NCBI GenBank assembly: GCA_002221725.1
Contig: NJFT01000153.1
Coordinates: 1 to 64,000, forward strand
DNA from: Scedosporium boydii
Taxonomy: Eukaryota > Ascomycota > Sordariomycetes > Microascales > Microascaceae
Direction of reading: 5' to 3'
Length of the DNA: 64,000 nt
How positions within the stretch are numbered: the stretch's first letter is position 1; each line of letters begins with the position of its first letter. The position numbers and the translations under genes were made by a program. Under the pieces are notes generated by a model. That model saw only the letters and a program-made list of their open reading frames with translations. It ran no database searches and was not told where the DNA came from. This document shows, in pieces, positions 36,646 through 49,770 of this stretch.

Positions 36646-39600
36646 TTACGCTCGAGATCTGAGAGTGCTGGCAGGGGTCGATGCTACGGAGGCACCAAGA
36701 TGGGCGTGGGTGAGTGCACTTCGGTGATGACGCTTGGTAGTCCGAGGAAGCGTGCCAACATCGTGCTTACCTGTAAATAACAAACCGTTAGCATTAGACG
36801 TAGCCGTGGACCGGGGCTAGAGTAGTCCAGTGGACGCTAGGGAAAGGGTGAAAAAACCTACCATCGCAGCATGCCCTCACGTTCTCCAACCGATCCGACT
36901 CCCTATCCTGCCTCTCAAGAATGGCCCGCAAGTCTTCAGCGCTATCATGAACCTCGCTCGTATCGTAAAGGTCCGGGCTGACGACAGTATGTCGACTCCT
37001 GATGCTGCTAAACACTTGACCCGATTTCAAGTATCCGCTCAGCCGAGTCAGCGTGCCGTAAGGGCGTTGCTCGTTCACTCGATTGGCTTTGGACGGAGTC
37101 AGGGTTGGGATGTTCAGCGACGCTTCAATCGCAGAAGTGTCGGTGCGGGTGGCTCTTGAGTTGTAGGAGGAGATCGATGGAAGAGCTGTTCGTCGAGCAG
37201 TGCCGGTGCCAACGGCTGCTCGGCGCTGACCATATTGGGGATTGAACTCGTCCACATCTTCTTGAGTGATATGTCCAGCCATCTCTTCGGTGTCGGACTG
37301 TGCATCGTCCGCAGTTCGGAGGAGAAGGTACGAAAGGGCATTGAACCATATTTCGTGGCGTTGCCCAGTCGTGCACGTAAACTTGATAGTCCTGCCAGGG
37401 GAGAGAACCACAAGACTCTTCCTATGCAAGCCCGGTGGCAGGGGGTTGTCATCAGTGACCACCCTCACAGCCTCAATTGGAACACTCTTCGCCTTCAGCT
37501 CCGTACGGCCAGCAGTGGTCGGATCACGATCACTCCAGTGCAATGTCCGAGTGTACGGATGAACCCAGAAGTATCGTCGATGCCGATTCTCTGAGAGCTC
37601 GCCACGGCCAGTCTTACGCGTGTACTTCCAAAGGTATTCTCCAATCATGGTCTGTGTAATGGCTTGGATCATGCGAGGGTCGGTATTGGGTCCGAATCCG
37701 GATCCCATGCCCATACCACCAGGTGTTTGCATATTGAACCGATTGTCGAGCTCGGACGCGAAGGACGTAACAGACGACTGCCCGCTGCGGTGATATTTGA
37801 CTGCAGGATGGGCCTCTGCCTGACCGGTAATCGATCCCGCTCGTACAGCACGCGGTGTAGGAGATCCGGGCACAGGAGAAGTTGGCTTGGACGTAGCCGG
37901 GGTCCTCGGCCGGTTCCGAAGTGCAGACGCTGGCCATAGTGGGGGTCCCATGCTGCCGCTTGCGCCTTGTCCACCACCCGAGGATCCAGACCTGGCGGCC
38001 TCAATAACTTGCCTGTGGTTCGCAGGCAAGGGTGGCAACTCAGTGGTGGGCGACCTGACGCTAGCGGGGCTTCCCGGTCGATCAATTGCTGCGTCGATGA
38101 GCCTACCCCTCGAGCGGATAACGCTACCAGTGCTGTCCGTAGAGCCGCGGCGAATCCGGACGGTACCAGGCGTTCCCATGCTACTACCAAGAGATTCTTG
38201 TCTTGCGTGGCCGTAACCGGCGCTAGCCTGCTTCGCCTGGAAAATACTATCGAGCTCATCAGAGGTCAAAGAAGTCTGGGCACCGGAATCTGACATGGTA
38301 ACCTTTGGCTTCCTGACAATCCGGAAAGTGGAATTCGTGGACATGTCCTTGAGAGGTCGTTGAGACTCGGGTGTTTCCGGCTGAGGAGTTTGTGATGGTG
38401 ATTGCCGGGTCTCATCCTCTGCAATAATAGGCGGCGTCGAACCACGTTCCTTGTCCCATCCCAGGACGGATGGTCGTGCAAATGTAGCCCTCGGCCGCAA
38501 CTCATCAAACGGTGAATCAGAATCACGGGGAAGGATGAAACCATCTCTCCAGGGGCTTCGAGGCGACACAGGTTGTGTCTCGACGGACTGAATCGAGGTA
38601 AATCCGAATTGGGGCAGGACTTCAACGGAAGGCTTGGGACTAATGGGGGCGACAAACTCAGAGAAAATGGAGGATGTCGTAAGCACAACCGGCTCGGGCA
38701 CGGGCTCCGCAATGGGCAGAATATGCTCGGAGCGAACAGAGGAGAAACCGAGCGGAATTGGAGTAGGCGCGGGAGGTTCAGGCTCAGCCTTGGGCTCCAG
38801 ATCTTGGGAGTTGATGTTGGTCATCGTCAAGACCGGTAGGATCTGGGGTTCCTCCCGAGGCTCGACCTCGAGGGAGCTGATATTAACCATGCTCAAATTG
38901 GGGAGGACTTCAGGCTCGGCCCTAGGCTGAAGTACTTGCGAGTTGATGCCAGCCAGAGTAAGCGTGGGCACGACTTGAGGCTCGGCCTTGGGCTCGACAG
39001 CCTCGGATTGAATCGACGCGAGGCTCAATACTGGTGCGGGCAGCGGTTCGAGCTCCTGAGAGCTGATCGGAGCCAGTGAAAGCTCTTGTGGAGGCACAAC
39101 TACTTCAGGTTCGGCTCGTGGCTCAAGAGCCTGCGAGTTAATCGTTGTCATGCTTAGCTCAGGAGCAGGGGCGACTTCCTCTACAGCACGTGCGGTAACA
39201 GCAACCAGGCCCATAGCCTCTGCAACTGATAGATCCAGGGGCCGATTATCCGGCTCAAGGGCCTGAGATTGAATTTGCGAAACGCTCAGCTCAGGTGCAG
39301 GCGGCAGAGTCTCGGGCACTGCTTGAGGATCCAAGACTGCCGAGTGAATGCCGGATATGCTGAGGGCCGGTACAGAAGGCTCGATAACCGGTTCAGCCTT
39401 CGGCTCCAACTCCTCTGCATGGATGGATGATAAGGCAAGCGTCGCCACGGGTGGTTCGGGTTCCCCTACAGGGGCCACTTCTTGAGCTTCGACGGATACA
39501 AGGCTGAGTAGTGGTTTCGGTTCGGCGACAGGAGCAATATCTTGGGTCTCGATCGAGGTGAGGCCAAGCGCGGGAACCACTACCGGAGGTTCTGGTTCCG

Positions 39601-42262
39601 TGACGGGTGTGACCTCTTGCGACTCGATGGATGCAAGACCAAGAACGGGTATCAGAGGCTTCTTCGCGATTGAAGGAGGCAGAGGGAATTTCGAAAGCTT
39701 CTCTTCAATCTCGGGGTCGTACTGAGCTCCGGAATCGCTATAGGAGAGCGTAGACACAGGGCGAGACCGATCCGCATCGATTCCTTCGTCAAGAGACAGG
39801 AAGGTGCCCGATCCTATACTCATAGGTCGGTCAACATCCAGGGCCCTTGATGGCGGGCGCTCCAAGTGCACAACGCTGACTGGGGACAGAATTGGAGCCT
39901 CAACTTGCTCCGTCATTGTTCCGGAATCTACCATTATGGACTTGGGGATGGCTGTTGGCGTCACGACGGTCTCCTCAGCATCGACCTTGGACGGCTCAGT
40001 CATAACTCCGCTATCTACCATAGGCAACCGTACCATAGACGGGAATGGCCTGAGTTGGGGAATGCTCGAGATAGAATCAGAAGAACCGAACAGGTTGCGG
40101 CTTGGCGTGCCTCCATAGGACTCGTCGTCGCTACCGTCCAAGTCCGCCAACTCAGCAAAGAGGCTTTGGCCGGATTGTCGTGGAGTTCCGCTGGCACTAC
40201 TGTTGGCCAAGCTGGGTGGGGAGCTGGGAAGAGCGGGTTCTTCACTCGGCTGTCGCGAGCGCCTCAGGTAGCCACGGCTAACACGCAGACGCATTCGAGG
40301 GGGCGGTTGGATCGAGGTAGGGGTCCGGGAGTCGCCGAAAATTTCCTCCTCATCATTAGACGTAGATGCCGTGCTGTGGAACGACTCTCGATTCGGGTGC
40401 TTCTTGAAGCTGATAGGCATGGAAATATTTGAGCGCTGGTGACGAACACCCCGCGAGGGGCTTTCTGTTTCAGTCTCGTCAGAATCGCTGCCGGAGAACT
40501 CTTCTGCGCCCGTCTGGAAGTCTTCGGTTTCGGTTCCCCTTTCATTGGCCGTCTCAAACGCCGCATCGCTAGTCTCGTTCGCAGTCTCGAAATGGTCTGT
40601 TGCCTCGGCATCTCGAGAGGGGGACCTGGGGGTTCCGGGAGACCTAGAACGCGAGCCAGGGAGCCTGGGGCTAGAGTCACCTTGATGCTCCTCCCACTCC
40701 TCATCGATGTAGATCTCCTCCCTACTGGATCGGGCTCCTCCGAGAAGAAGCTTGGAGTATTTCTTCGTGTCCTTAACATCCATCTTCTTGCTTCGGCGAT
40801 TAGTAGGGGCACCGCCTTCACCTCGAAGTTTCTCGACTTCGTCACGCGCGTCCTGCAGCATCCTCTTAAGTTCGAGCTTTTCCGTCTTTTCGCGGTGGAG
40901 CTGAGTGCGTTGGCTCTGGATCGTGCGCTGAGCATGTTGAAGAGATGTCTTGAGCGTTTCGGATTCAAGGACGGAGTGTCGCGGCGTCCCCTTGACGGGG
41001 GAGGGCGGAGGCGAGTGTTCGGGGGTCAAGTTGTCAGTGGCCGTCTCGAAGTCATCCTCACTCAAACCAGAGAGGGCATCACGCTCCGCAATCTTGGCAC
41101 GTTGGGAAGAGAATGCCCTTGCAAGCTCCTGGTTTTGGCTCGTAAGATCGTCAAGCTTGCGCTGCATGGTCAGTCTCTCGCTCTCGGCAGTCGCAATATT
41201 CCGTTTTGCCGTTCCCAGTTCGATATCATGCTGCTTGATGGATGCGGCGTGCTCCTCCGTGAGCTTGGCATGCGATAGCTTGACCTCGTCGAGGTCCCTC
41301 TGAGCCTTGGTCTTCTCGGCCTGCAGAACATTGAGAGATTGAGTTAAGCGCTTCTCCCGTTCTGCGGCTTCCTTTTGAGACGCGTAGAGCTCCTGGATCT
41401 GAGTCTCCAGATTCCAGTTTTCTTCCTTGTATTTATGTTCGCTTTCGTCAAGGACCTTGAGCCTCTGCTGCAGGCCCTCGGTGTCAATCTCCAACCTGGA
41501 CTTTTCGGTTACAATGTCACGAAGCTCTTCGTCCTTCTCAGCGAGCAAGGCCTGGAGGTTTCGAACTTGGGCGATAAGAGAGGTACTAATCTCGGCCGCG
41601 AATTCGATATCGTGGATGCGGTTGGCGGGTTGGTTGCGGAGCTTGCGATTCGGAATGCTCAATTTTGTCGGGGAGCCAGTGGCCTGACTTTCGAATTTGG
41701 AGGGGCTCACAGAACGCTGCGGAGGAAAAAAAAGTATGGTTAGAAGAGAGAACTCAAATAAATAAATCAAGGAGACGCAGTAGTTCGGTGATGTTGAAAA
41801 ACATACTCGACCCCCTTTACCCTCCGGAACATATGGAGAACCGGCGGCAGCCTCATTACTTGGCACCCTCTGCTTCGGCAGAAAAGCTCTCGCCGTCTGT
41901 CTCGCAACATCGTTATAGTCTCTCTCGATCTCGGCCAATTTTGTTCGCAAATCGGTACTCAGTTGGCCCTCGGTCTGCATAGACTCCACCTCGGCGAGCC
42001 TATCTCGAAGTTCCTTTTGTTGTTGAACGAGAGCGGTGCCTAGTTTGCCGGCCTCGGCCATGCGACGCTCGGTCTCTGCGAGATGGGCTTCCAGGGCACG
42101 TTTCGCCTGGCCAGGGGACGACGCAGGACCTAGAGCGAACAATTTGGAATCGAAGCCCGAGTAGCGGAGGGGCTGTTGATTTGGCGCGGCAATGAATGGG
42201 TCATTCTCGATATCGGACGACCCCGCTGCGGGTGGCTTATTTGGGTGGTTTGGTGTAGCCAT
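36646..42262 (-). CDS. apsA: Cortical nuclear-migration protein ApsA/Num1 (PH domain)
   Basis: Cell-cortex anchor for dynein and microtubule ends, needed for nuclear positioning; mutants of the Aspergillus homologue make anucleate sterigmata. Three exons: 41807-42262, 36862-41716, 36646-36770, total 1811 aa. Intron 1 (90 bp) and the end of exon 2 read open, so an unspliced model would carry a false insert and a false tail; the spliced tail begins CDGKHDVGT, which fits the family. In order: coiled coil (about 184-450), a disordered Ser/Glu-rich part, a tract of degenerate repeats with the theme LSxxxIxSQxLEPxAEPE (about 870-1145), then a PH domain (about 1507-1635; GEYLWKYTRK and HRRYFWVHPYTRTLHW) expected to bind PI(4,5)P2. 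The ATG at 42262 has a good context (ACCATGG); an in-frame upstream TTG was not chosen. Confidence 0.9.
38740..39560 (-). repeat. Degenerate protein-coding repeats inside apsA
   Basis: About a dozen imperfect units of roughly 20-30 codons follow one another in frame, each with the theme L-S/T-x-x-x-I-x-S-Q-x-L-E-P-x-A-E-P. Conserved residues are the hydrophobic start, IxS and LEP. Copies are well diverged at the DNA level, so the array is old rather than a recent expansion. Confidence 0.7.
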
Positions 42263-45200
42263 GGTTGTCGACGCAAGGCGAACAATCACTCCTGGGCTAG
42301 GCCAGGAGTGACATCCAGACAAGGACGATGCTCAGGCTCTCCCGATGGAGCGTAAATTGGGCGATTGACGCGCTTCGGCAAATCGAGAAGTCGTATCTAT
42401 CTCGTAGAATCGCAACTACGATCGCAAAAGGGTGGATATCGTGATACACAAGGCAGGTGGTTGGCGTTCGGTCGGCGCGTACGATGAGTGGGGGCAGTCA
42501 GCAGAGCCGGCTGCGGGAGTTCCCGGTATCTTGTCGGATTGTCGTCCTGCGTAGAAAAGAGGTTCGTAGGAATTACAACAGAGAAATAAAAAGTCCAACT
42601 CGCGGAATGAGGCTGTCGGGAGTTGGGTAGAAAGACAAATACAAAGACGGAAGAAACACCAAAAGCAGGCGACAACAGAGCCCAACACACACGAGTTGTT
42701 GTGATTGTCGCTTTGTCAAATGGTGCCCTGAATTCTGACAGACAACAGACAAGGAAAGAACACAAAATTGTTAAGACGCGATCTGGTGTCTTTTCTTTGT
42801 TTGACAAACGAGCCAATGAAAAATCGGATTTCTGGTCTTAGAGCTAACCGCATTAGCACAAGTACCTTGTAGCCTCTATTAGAGGGTGATTTCGAGGTTT
42901 AGCGAGCTTCGAGTGGGGGCGAAGAAACCGTTTCCAGTGGTGATGGCACGCTGAGGTGGTGTAGTCAGGGGAAGACAGTGGGGAGATACACGCCAGTAGA
43001 GCGCTAAGTCGGTGCGTATTTCGTACCTGCAGATTGCCCTGTCTAAGGCAAGCAACTCACCGCCACAAATTGCAAGAGTTTCAGCCTAGACGACCCGAGA
43101 TGGCGAAATCAAAATGCAAAAGAATGCATTAACAGTTGCAGTAGAACGAAAAGAAACTTGTCGGTGACACGTGAAGCGAAGGAATCGAAAATGAACGAGG
43201 GGGATTGATGCCGAAGTCGAAGTCGAGGCAGGTGGTGGCCCAATCAGACAGACCTCATTGATTGATGTGTTCAACGTTCACGCCCAACAGAACCAGGAGA
43301 GAAGCAGAGTCTCTAACAAATCAGACCGAAATCCAGGAGAAGGAAAGTAAAAACTGCAAACCCCGCGGGAGAGAAACAAAAAGGCGCTATTAAATCCCGC
43401 GATCCGAGAAACAATGGTATTATATGAAGATATTCCGGTGCCCCACGAACTGTCTCGGGAGACGGCCGGCAAAGAAGATTAAAACGCAGCCACGAAAAGG
43501 AATGAATAAGAAGGCGAACTCAAGGACCAAGACGAAGGAGGGGACTGTGCTATGAGCAGAACGAGTAGGGGAACAGGAATTGGCGAGTTGTTCGGTCCCT
43601 ACACGATTTACACTGCACTGGGAAAAGGGATGCCAAAAGAGGAGAGAAGAAGAAGAGAGAAGACCAAGTCTTTTCCCAAAAGTAATACGAAGCATCAAGA
43701 AACAGACAGAGTCGATGTCCGTGTCCCTGAACCCAGGGTCTGCTAATCCTTTGGTCCCACTCGACGGGCATTCCATGAAGAGATGAGATGAGATGTTTGC
43801 AAGGATTAGTCGCTACCATGTACGGACTAAACCATCCAGCTTTCGGGTGTTCCTGGCATCACACGTGGATCTTGGAACAATTTTCATGCGGGGCAATCCG
43901 AGCGGGTTGCTTGAGATGGGACCGATGAGGCCTCTCAGCTACGCTTCATTCACCTCATCCATCCAGAGGCTGAGTTCTTCAGCATCGCGTAGTGCTCGGT
44001 CAGACTGATCATCGGTTTACTCCTTACCCCTACATCAAAAGGCATGCAGGTCCACGAACTTTCCCCTGCCTTAGCATGTGTATAGCATGTTGTATGCATA
44101 TCTCCAGCGGTCGTTGCCAGCGAGATCATGCAAGTCGCGCAAAGTCGCGTAAGCCCAAAAGGAAAAGAAAAAGCAGCCATCCTGAGTCAACAATGTCCGG
44201 ATTGGTTCAGTTTACGAACCATCAGTGGCACCAATGATTGACTGAAGAACAGCACCATATTTATTAGCGACGGTGGCAGCGACGATTACTGCATTGATTC
44301 GATATAAGTCCAGCCATTCAAGTCATGTCTCGGTCCTCTTGGAGAGGCAGACCTCGACACGTAACTTCACAGGGCTTTGAGGGCTGTCTTTACCTGTTGA
44401 GCGGGCCAGGCGGCAGCGAAAGACAAATACTTGTACCCCACCATGAATTCTTAGATGGAAGGTCTTCATGCGAGCCACAATGATGATGAAAACAATATCC
44501 TAAAAAAGAAGCTATGGATGTGCCTAATCCCCAGGGGTCTGGCGGCTATGTTTCATGAAGTGCAGTAGTGCGTCAAGGGAGGGAGTTGCCGGCCAACCCT
44601 TCTGGACGACTGGAAAGGAAGAAAAACCTGAGCATCAAAACAAAAAGAAAACAACGACGCGTTTTCTCCAAGTCTCCAAGTCTCCAAGCTTCCAAGCCTG
44701 CGCCCAATGCTCCCCTCCGCCGTGCTGTTCCTTGCGCATTAACCAATCTCTTTACCACCAATCAAAATGAGGCAAGGATGGTTTCACTGTGCCCAGACCA
44801 AGGCCCAATTTCCTTTCCATGCAAACTCCAGAAACGTTTTTTTTTCCAAAGAAATGTGAGAAAAAAGAGAGCCAAGCATAATAATGCCTCAAATAAGAAC
44901 AGGAGGAGCATAATCCCATATCCCGTATGCCTCGATCCGTCGCTCAAGAGCCACAGCACGACCCTGCAAAAGTCGGATGGACGGAGAGAGCGAATATATG
45001 GGGGGAAACAGGGGAGTCTTCAGCTTATTATTACTTGCTTAACAATGCTTCGCTCCCCGTTGAGATATACCCACCACCAGCTTGGCATCTTCAAGAAATA
45101 TTGCTTGTCCCATCTCTGAGGGCTACACGGGATGTTCCAGAGGGGCTTGCGAATCACAAATATCCTGAAGAAAGTTGTGACGACAGAGAAAGCCGCATCT

Positions 45201-45514
45201 TCTTCATTATGTGGTTCCTGCTCTTCGCCAATCTGCCAGCTCGAGGGTATGTATGGTTGAAGCCATTCCTACCGTACAAGTCCTTGATATGCAGGATGTA
45301 TCGCACATGGGACTCTATCGTCTATTTTCCGGTCTATACTTAAGATATCTCAAACCCAGGTTTTGTTACAAGCATATCAACGCCTCTACCGGACGCCAAC
45401 ATCGTAGTGTACACGACCCTCTCACGGAACCCGTAACAGCCTCCCCCAAGCTTGACCCTGCCGGAGGACCGTTGTCGAAATATCCAGGCCAATTCAGCTC
45501 ATAGAATGTCAGCC
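42263..45514. other. Intergenic, 3.2 kb, upstream of apsA
   Basis: The stretch next to apsA is A/G-rich on the + strand, so CT-rich on the coding strand, typical of a long fungal promoter and leader. Purine-rich tracts lie near 43641-43664 and a GATGA repeat near 43783. A short tandem repeat (TCTCCAAG) lies at 44667-44690. A 183-codon frame near 44568 is rich in A-run-coded lysine and looks random. No gene is supported. Confidence 0.5.
44667..44696. repeat. Short tandem repeat, TCTCCAAG units
   Basis: Three units of 8 bases (TCTCCAAG) are followed by a diverged copy (CTTCCAAG). It lies outside any gene. Confidence 0.6.
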
Positions 45515-46155
45515 TCATAGCCGAAAAAGCTTGGAGGCAAAACCGCTGGCGACGCTGCCCCCGCCCATTCTCCTCGCCTCTTCCCGGATCCAATTCGCCA
45601 AGAAAGTTTTGTCCGTCATTTTCGCCGGGTCCATGAGCCTGGTACTCAGGCGCGCACCCTGACCATCGAAGGCCATGATCGTCGGCACGGAGGATATGAC
45701 ATACTTGTGGCCGAACCCTTCCTTCATGATATCGGGGGAATCGTATTCGATCGTGCAGAGGCCGACACCGCCTTCAGCCTCGCCGATGCCGGATTCGACG
45801 AGGTCGTAGAGAATGGGGGACACGATGCGACAAGTCGGGCACCAGGAAGTTGTCCATAGTGTGAGGAGCGGCGTTCCGGCGGATACCGAGAGGAGGTGGT
45901 ATGTGTCGAAGTCGGCGGCCCGTTTCACCCTGCGGCACGAAAACCATCGAGTTAGACAAACAATGTAGCACAATATTTGTCTAGATTGATATCTTACGGG
46001 TCGTAGATTTGATTCTTGGTCTGCTGGGCGGCGGTGCTACCAAAGCCTCGTCGTGGCAAGGAAGCTCCTCTGAAGATTGCAGGAGGGCCAATTGGCTTCT
46101 GCCTCAGGAGATGTCTCCCGAGCAGCTTCCATATGTAATCGCTGCGAGAAGTCAT
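45515..46155 (-). CDS. Thioredoxin-fold protein with WCPTC motif, probably mitochondrial
   Basis: Thioredoxin-like protein of 190 aa. Two exons (45998-46155, 45515-45929) are joined by a 68-bp intron with GTAAGA, a CTAAC branch and GCAG; the ATG at 46155 gives a frame that continues smoothly across the junction (YDP-VKRAADF). The N-terminus (residues 1-45) is basic and Arg/Ser/Ala-rich with no acidic patch, as in mitochondrial targeting peptides (RHLLRQK, LPRRGFGSTAA). The active-site CxxC is C83-P-T-C86 within TLWTTSWCPTC, and the cis-proline loop appears as SSVPTIMAF. The CPTC pair is not the CGPC of classical thioredoxins, so redox partners may differ. Role unknown. Confidence 0.82.
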
Positions 46156-47266
46156 CTATATCTCCTTCGGCTTGGCCTTGCTCGCCGGCAGCAGTTTCTT
46201 GACCGGGAATTCTTCACACCAAATTTCAAGGTTGAATATTTGAGCACAATCTTGGCGTGGCAAGTGGTCCTTGCTCTCTCCATCGGGGATGACGTAATGG
46301 AGCATCCCCCCAAATCCTATGCTCCTTGTTGCTTGCAGCTTTACTCAAGCTGGAGGCAAACATTGAACAATCCAAGCCATCCAATCCTGCACTCACAACC
46401 AGTCGCAAGCTTCCCTCATAGTAAGATGCGAGTCGAAGCCTGATGGACCTGCAGCGATGCCACAGGCATGTGATCAAGGCATTCCCGGATCAAGCACTTG
46501 GCAGTTAACACGGTGCTCAACAGACTCCAGGACGTCGGAGTACACAGGAGTACCGCAATGTACCTTGGCAAATCCCCGCCGAGCTGGACGAAACATCAAA
46601 AGACCCTCCACCACGCTCACATCAATTGATCCCCTCACTGCCAAGGCGCTGCACTCACTCCATCAGGGTCAAGGTACTACTCCCCTCTCGAGCGGTGAGA
46701 GGTTACGGCGGCTCTGTCATTATCAGTGTCAGATCTTCAATGGGATTGACTCTTCAAGAAACAAGAAACCAGCCTCTAGGTAATCCTACTCCCCAGTCAG
46801 GCGGGGTAGGTACTCCTCCAATGTCAGCCCTCACCGCAATGGTGGCAAAGACAATTGAGCTACCGTAGTGGGGGATGTAAAATTATCCTTCCAGGTTGCA
46901 ATCTGGAGGGAGAAAAGCAAAAGAACACCATGGCAACTACCAATCTGTGAGGAACTGAATCGTCAAAAGAGATCCGAATGTGCTGCCAGGCTCGGGGTCC
47001 GAATGCCTCTCAACGAGGCACAGGTTGTAGTTGTAATGTTCTGGGCTCAGAAAGCTGGGCAAGAGCAGTTGACGATTTCATAAGAGTTCATCTACGGACA
47101 ATGACGCAAACCAGGTCTCGCTGCAATAACGTCTTGGCCATATATCATCGACGATAGTGGCCTGCGAGTATGAGCTTGCTCCGCTCACTTCGTCCAACCA
47201 ACAGCAGCACCAGGGTCCTTTCATATGCAGTGATGCCCCCGGACGAACCCCGCCAGAGCCGCTAGT

Positions 47267-47284
47267 TTATATTGATCAATATAA
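47267..47284. repeat. 18-bp perfect palindrome
   Basis: TTATATTGATCAATATAA equals its own reverse complement. AT-rich and isolated; it could be a dimeric regulator site or chance. Confidence 0.55.
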
Positions 47285-47378
47285 GGTAAAACCGAAACGA
47301 TTCTCCAGCTTGATGGGGGGCTCTCGGGACTGGGACCCTCTGCTTCGGAGGTTATTTTGAGGAACTGAGGTATCCGCC

Positions 47379-47393
47379 CACACACACACACAC
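47379..47393. repeat. CA dinucleotide microsatellite
   Basis: About seven CA units in a row in intergenic DNA. Confidence 0.75.
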
Positions 47394-49770
47394 TGATACC
47401 ACTCATCTCCTCGGTCGTGTAGTGTAGCCACGCGGTAGGTCGTTGGTGGTTCCGCGATGTTCAAGTAATAATATAGAAAATAAGCTGGGGATTGTGATCT
47501 CGTCCACTCGGACTTGTCTCGGGCATTTCACGGTAAGACCAAATGTTACCCAATCCATCCAAAGCCTTGATTAAGCTCATCGAGCCTCGCCTCGTCCTGC
47601 TCCCTGTGTTTGCTTACCATTCAAGCATGGGTTAACAGTCAATACGGCTTGTCAGGGAGGCTGCTGAGCCGCCCGCGTCAAGATGTGTCAAGGTGGGGGA
47701 GCAGATACGAACGCAGTGCACACACCCACAATGTAACCCTGGTCCTTGTTGAGACCACCCGACAAGTACGAACCGTGCTTCCCTGCACGAGGCTTCGACA
47801 AGCTCTATTCCCACGTTTACCTCAAAGATAACCAAATAAGACCCCGAAAGCTGGAGAGTCGGAGGAAAACACTTCACAAATATGCTGCCGGTTACTCGAG
47901 AGTGGGTTCAGCTTGGTGAAAATATTATCACGGAACTTCATACTCCACTACGCTCAACATTCCTGCTCTCCATCATGCCATTACTATCTGTAAAATATCT
48001 AGTGTAATTTCGACATACGACGGCCAAGAACAATCCGTCCCCGACGCATCCACCACCTTCTGCAGACGCAGCGCCGGTAGCCACAACACCACCACCAGCA
48101 GTGGTCATGCGGGGAGAGCCCCGTTCAAAATCGTCTCCGCATGCAGAATCTCAGGCATAAATCGCATCGAGATGGCATTAGATCTATTCTCTTCTCGGTG
48201 ACTGGCTGGAAATAGTGCCCGCCTCCATGCTGCACATCGCTGTTTATCTGGTTCTTTTTTTCCAATGAGAACAGTGGGGAAGTTCGAGGCGACTCGTCTC
48301 GAGGTGGTCTTGAGAACTTCCAGGCGACGAGTCAAGTTTCCGGATCAGCTTGTGGCTGGAAGACGTGGAACATTGAAAACTGGGTCTTGGGGCGATTTTA
48401 CGGTCACAGGTGCTAGTTTGTTCATCAAAACAGTCTCAGAGTCTTCCACTCTCATCTCGTGCACCCTCAAGATTTTTCCCCACACCTACGAAGTACACTA
48501 CAGACAACGTGAAGCATGTAAACGACTTCGTACACGCAGGGAATTACGTGCTTGTGCCCTCACATATCTCGTAGTGTGGTGTACATACACTCACTGCACG
48601 CCCCCTGTTTCCCAGTTTCCTTGTTTCCCCACCATGACCCCCTTCGAAATCATCCAGTGACGCCGGCGTCCCAGCTTCAACGCCACCCAGCAGTTACTTG
48701 TGAACTCCCTTCATAGGTCGGAACGTCTCGATAGCAAGTGTCTGTGAACGACACTACTCCAGAGTTTATGTTATGCCTAGAGTCTATGTACAATAAGCTA
48801 GCTCACTCTAGCACAGTCCGCAAATCATGCCGTGAGCCAATACTTCGCACATCTCCCTGGCTGGCTGGTTTCGATCTGTTGCCCATGCTTACTTGTCTAG
48901 TGCACTGTGACCGGGCTGCACTTTCAGACGCCGCCATTGAACACTGAAATATGGACTTGTGGAGAAGCTTGAGAGAAGCAACATTCAGCCTCCAAGTCAA
49001 AGTACCACCAAGCTTGAAGGCACCCCACGAGTCTGTCACTCGATGTACCGTTCTGTACCTTGATGCTGCAGATTAACTCCCGGATAGGCCGTTTCTCAAG
49101 ATTCCCCAGCCAAGCACAATCGAGATCTCGGTTCCGCCATTCGCCTCCTCCGGAAAGGGTCTTGCTTCGTAGCGCAGCGGAGAGTAATATCAACTTCACT
49201 CGTTCATTTCTCTTGCATATCCCGGCATGTGGTCATGAGCGGATGCCCTTTGGTTTCTTGGCTTTGGACCCTCCCCAAGCTTGCTCATAAAAGTAGCTAC
49301 GTCCGCAAGGGCTGAAAAGTCCCTTCACTCTTAGACTCTTAGCTTAGCCCCTGCACACAATAACCTTGAGAGATGTCGGTTTCCTAGCCTCTCCAAGCCT
49401 CTCGCTCCTCTCCGTCCGTGTCAAGGTGCCTTCGGGCGTCCCTCTTCTCTCCCCTTTTACCTCCCTTTTATCACCCCTTCTTTTCCTTTTTCCTTGTTTA
49501 TCTTGGGTCAGGTCCTTATAGACCAGCTTAGTCGGCCTCGCTCTCCTATTTGTCTAGACTCGTTCTGTTTGGCTGCGTTGTCTTGTTATTATACCCTGCA
49601 TTTGATTTTTCATATTTGGCGGCTACCATCTGATCTCAAGTATCTTACGCCAAGTTTGATACTTTTTTTATTTGACCTTTTTAAGCTCGATCTGTCCCGA
49701 TACGTCTTCTTTTCATTCCTACTACATTTTCCCCGGGACTGGCTTTGGCCATTCTTCTTCAACCACCCCA

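Larger units (their letters stand above)
46156..49770. other. Intergenic, 3.6 kb, no gene seen
   Basis: Lies between the divergently transcribed thioredoxin-fold and MFS genes. It holds a CA microsatellite (47379-47393), an 18-bp perfect palindrome (47267-47284), one nonamer TACGAAGTA at 48487 and a CT-rich MFS leader from about 49430. Frames of 100-130 codons here show no protein-like features. Confidence 0.5.

Noticed and set aside
44568..45119. 183-codon frame
   Set aside because: Lys-rich because of A runs; no domain.
48265..48660. 131-codon frame
   Set aside because: No motif, and a nonamer of the intergenic type lies inside it.
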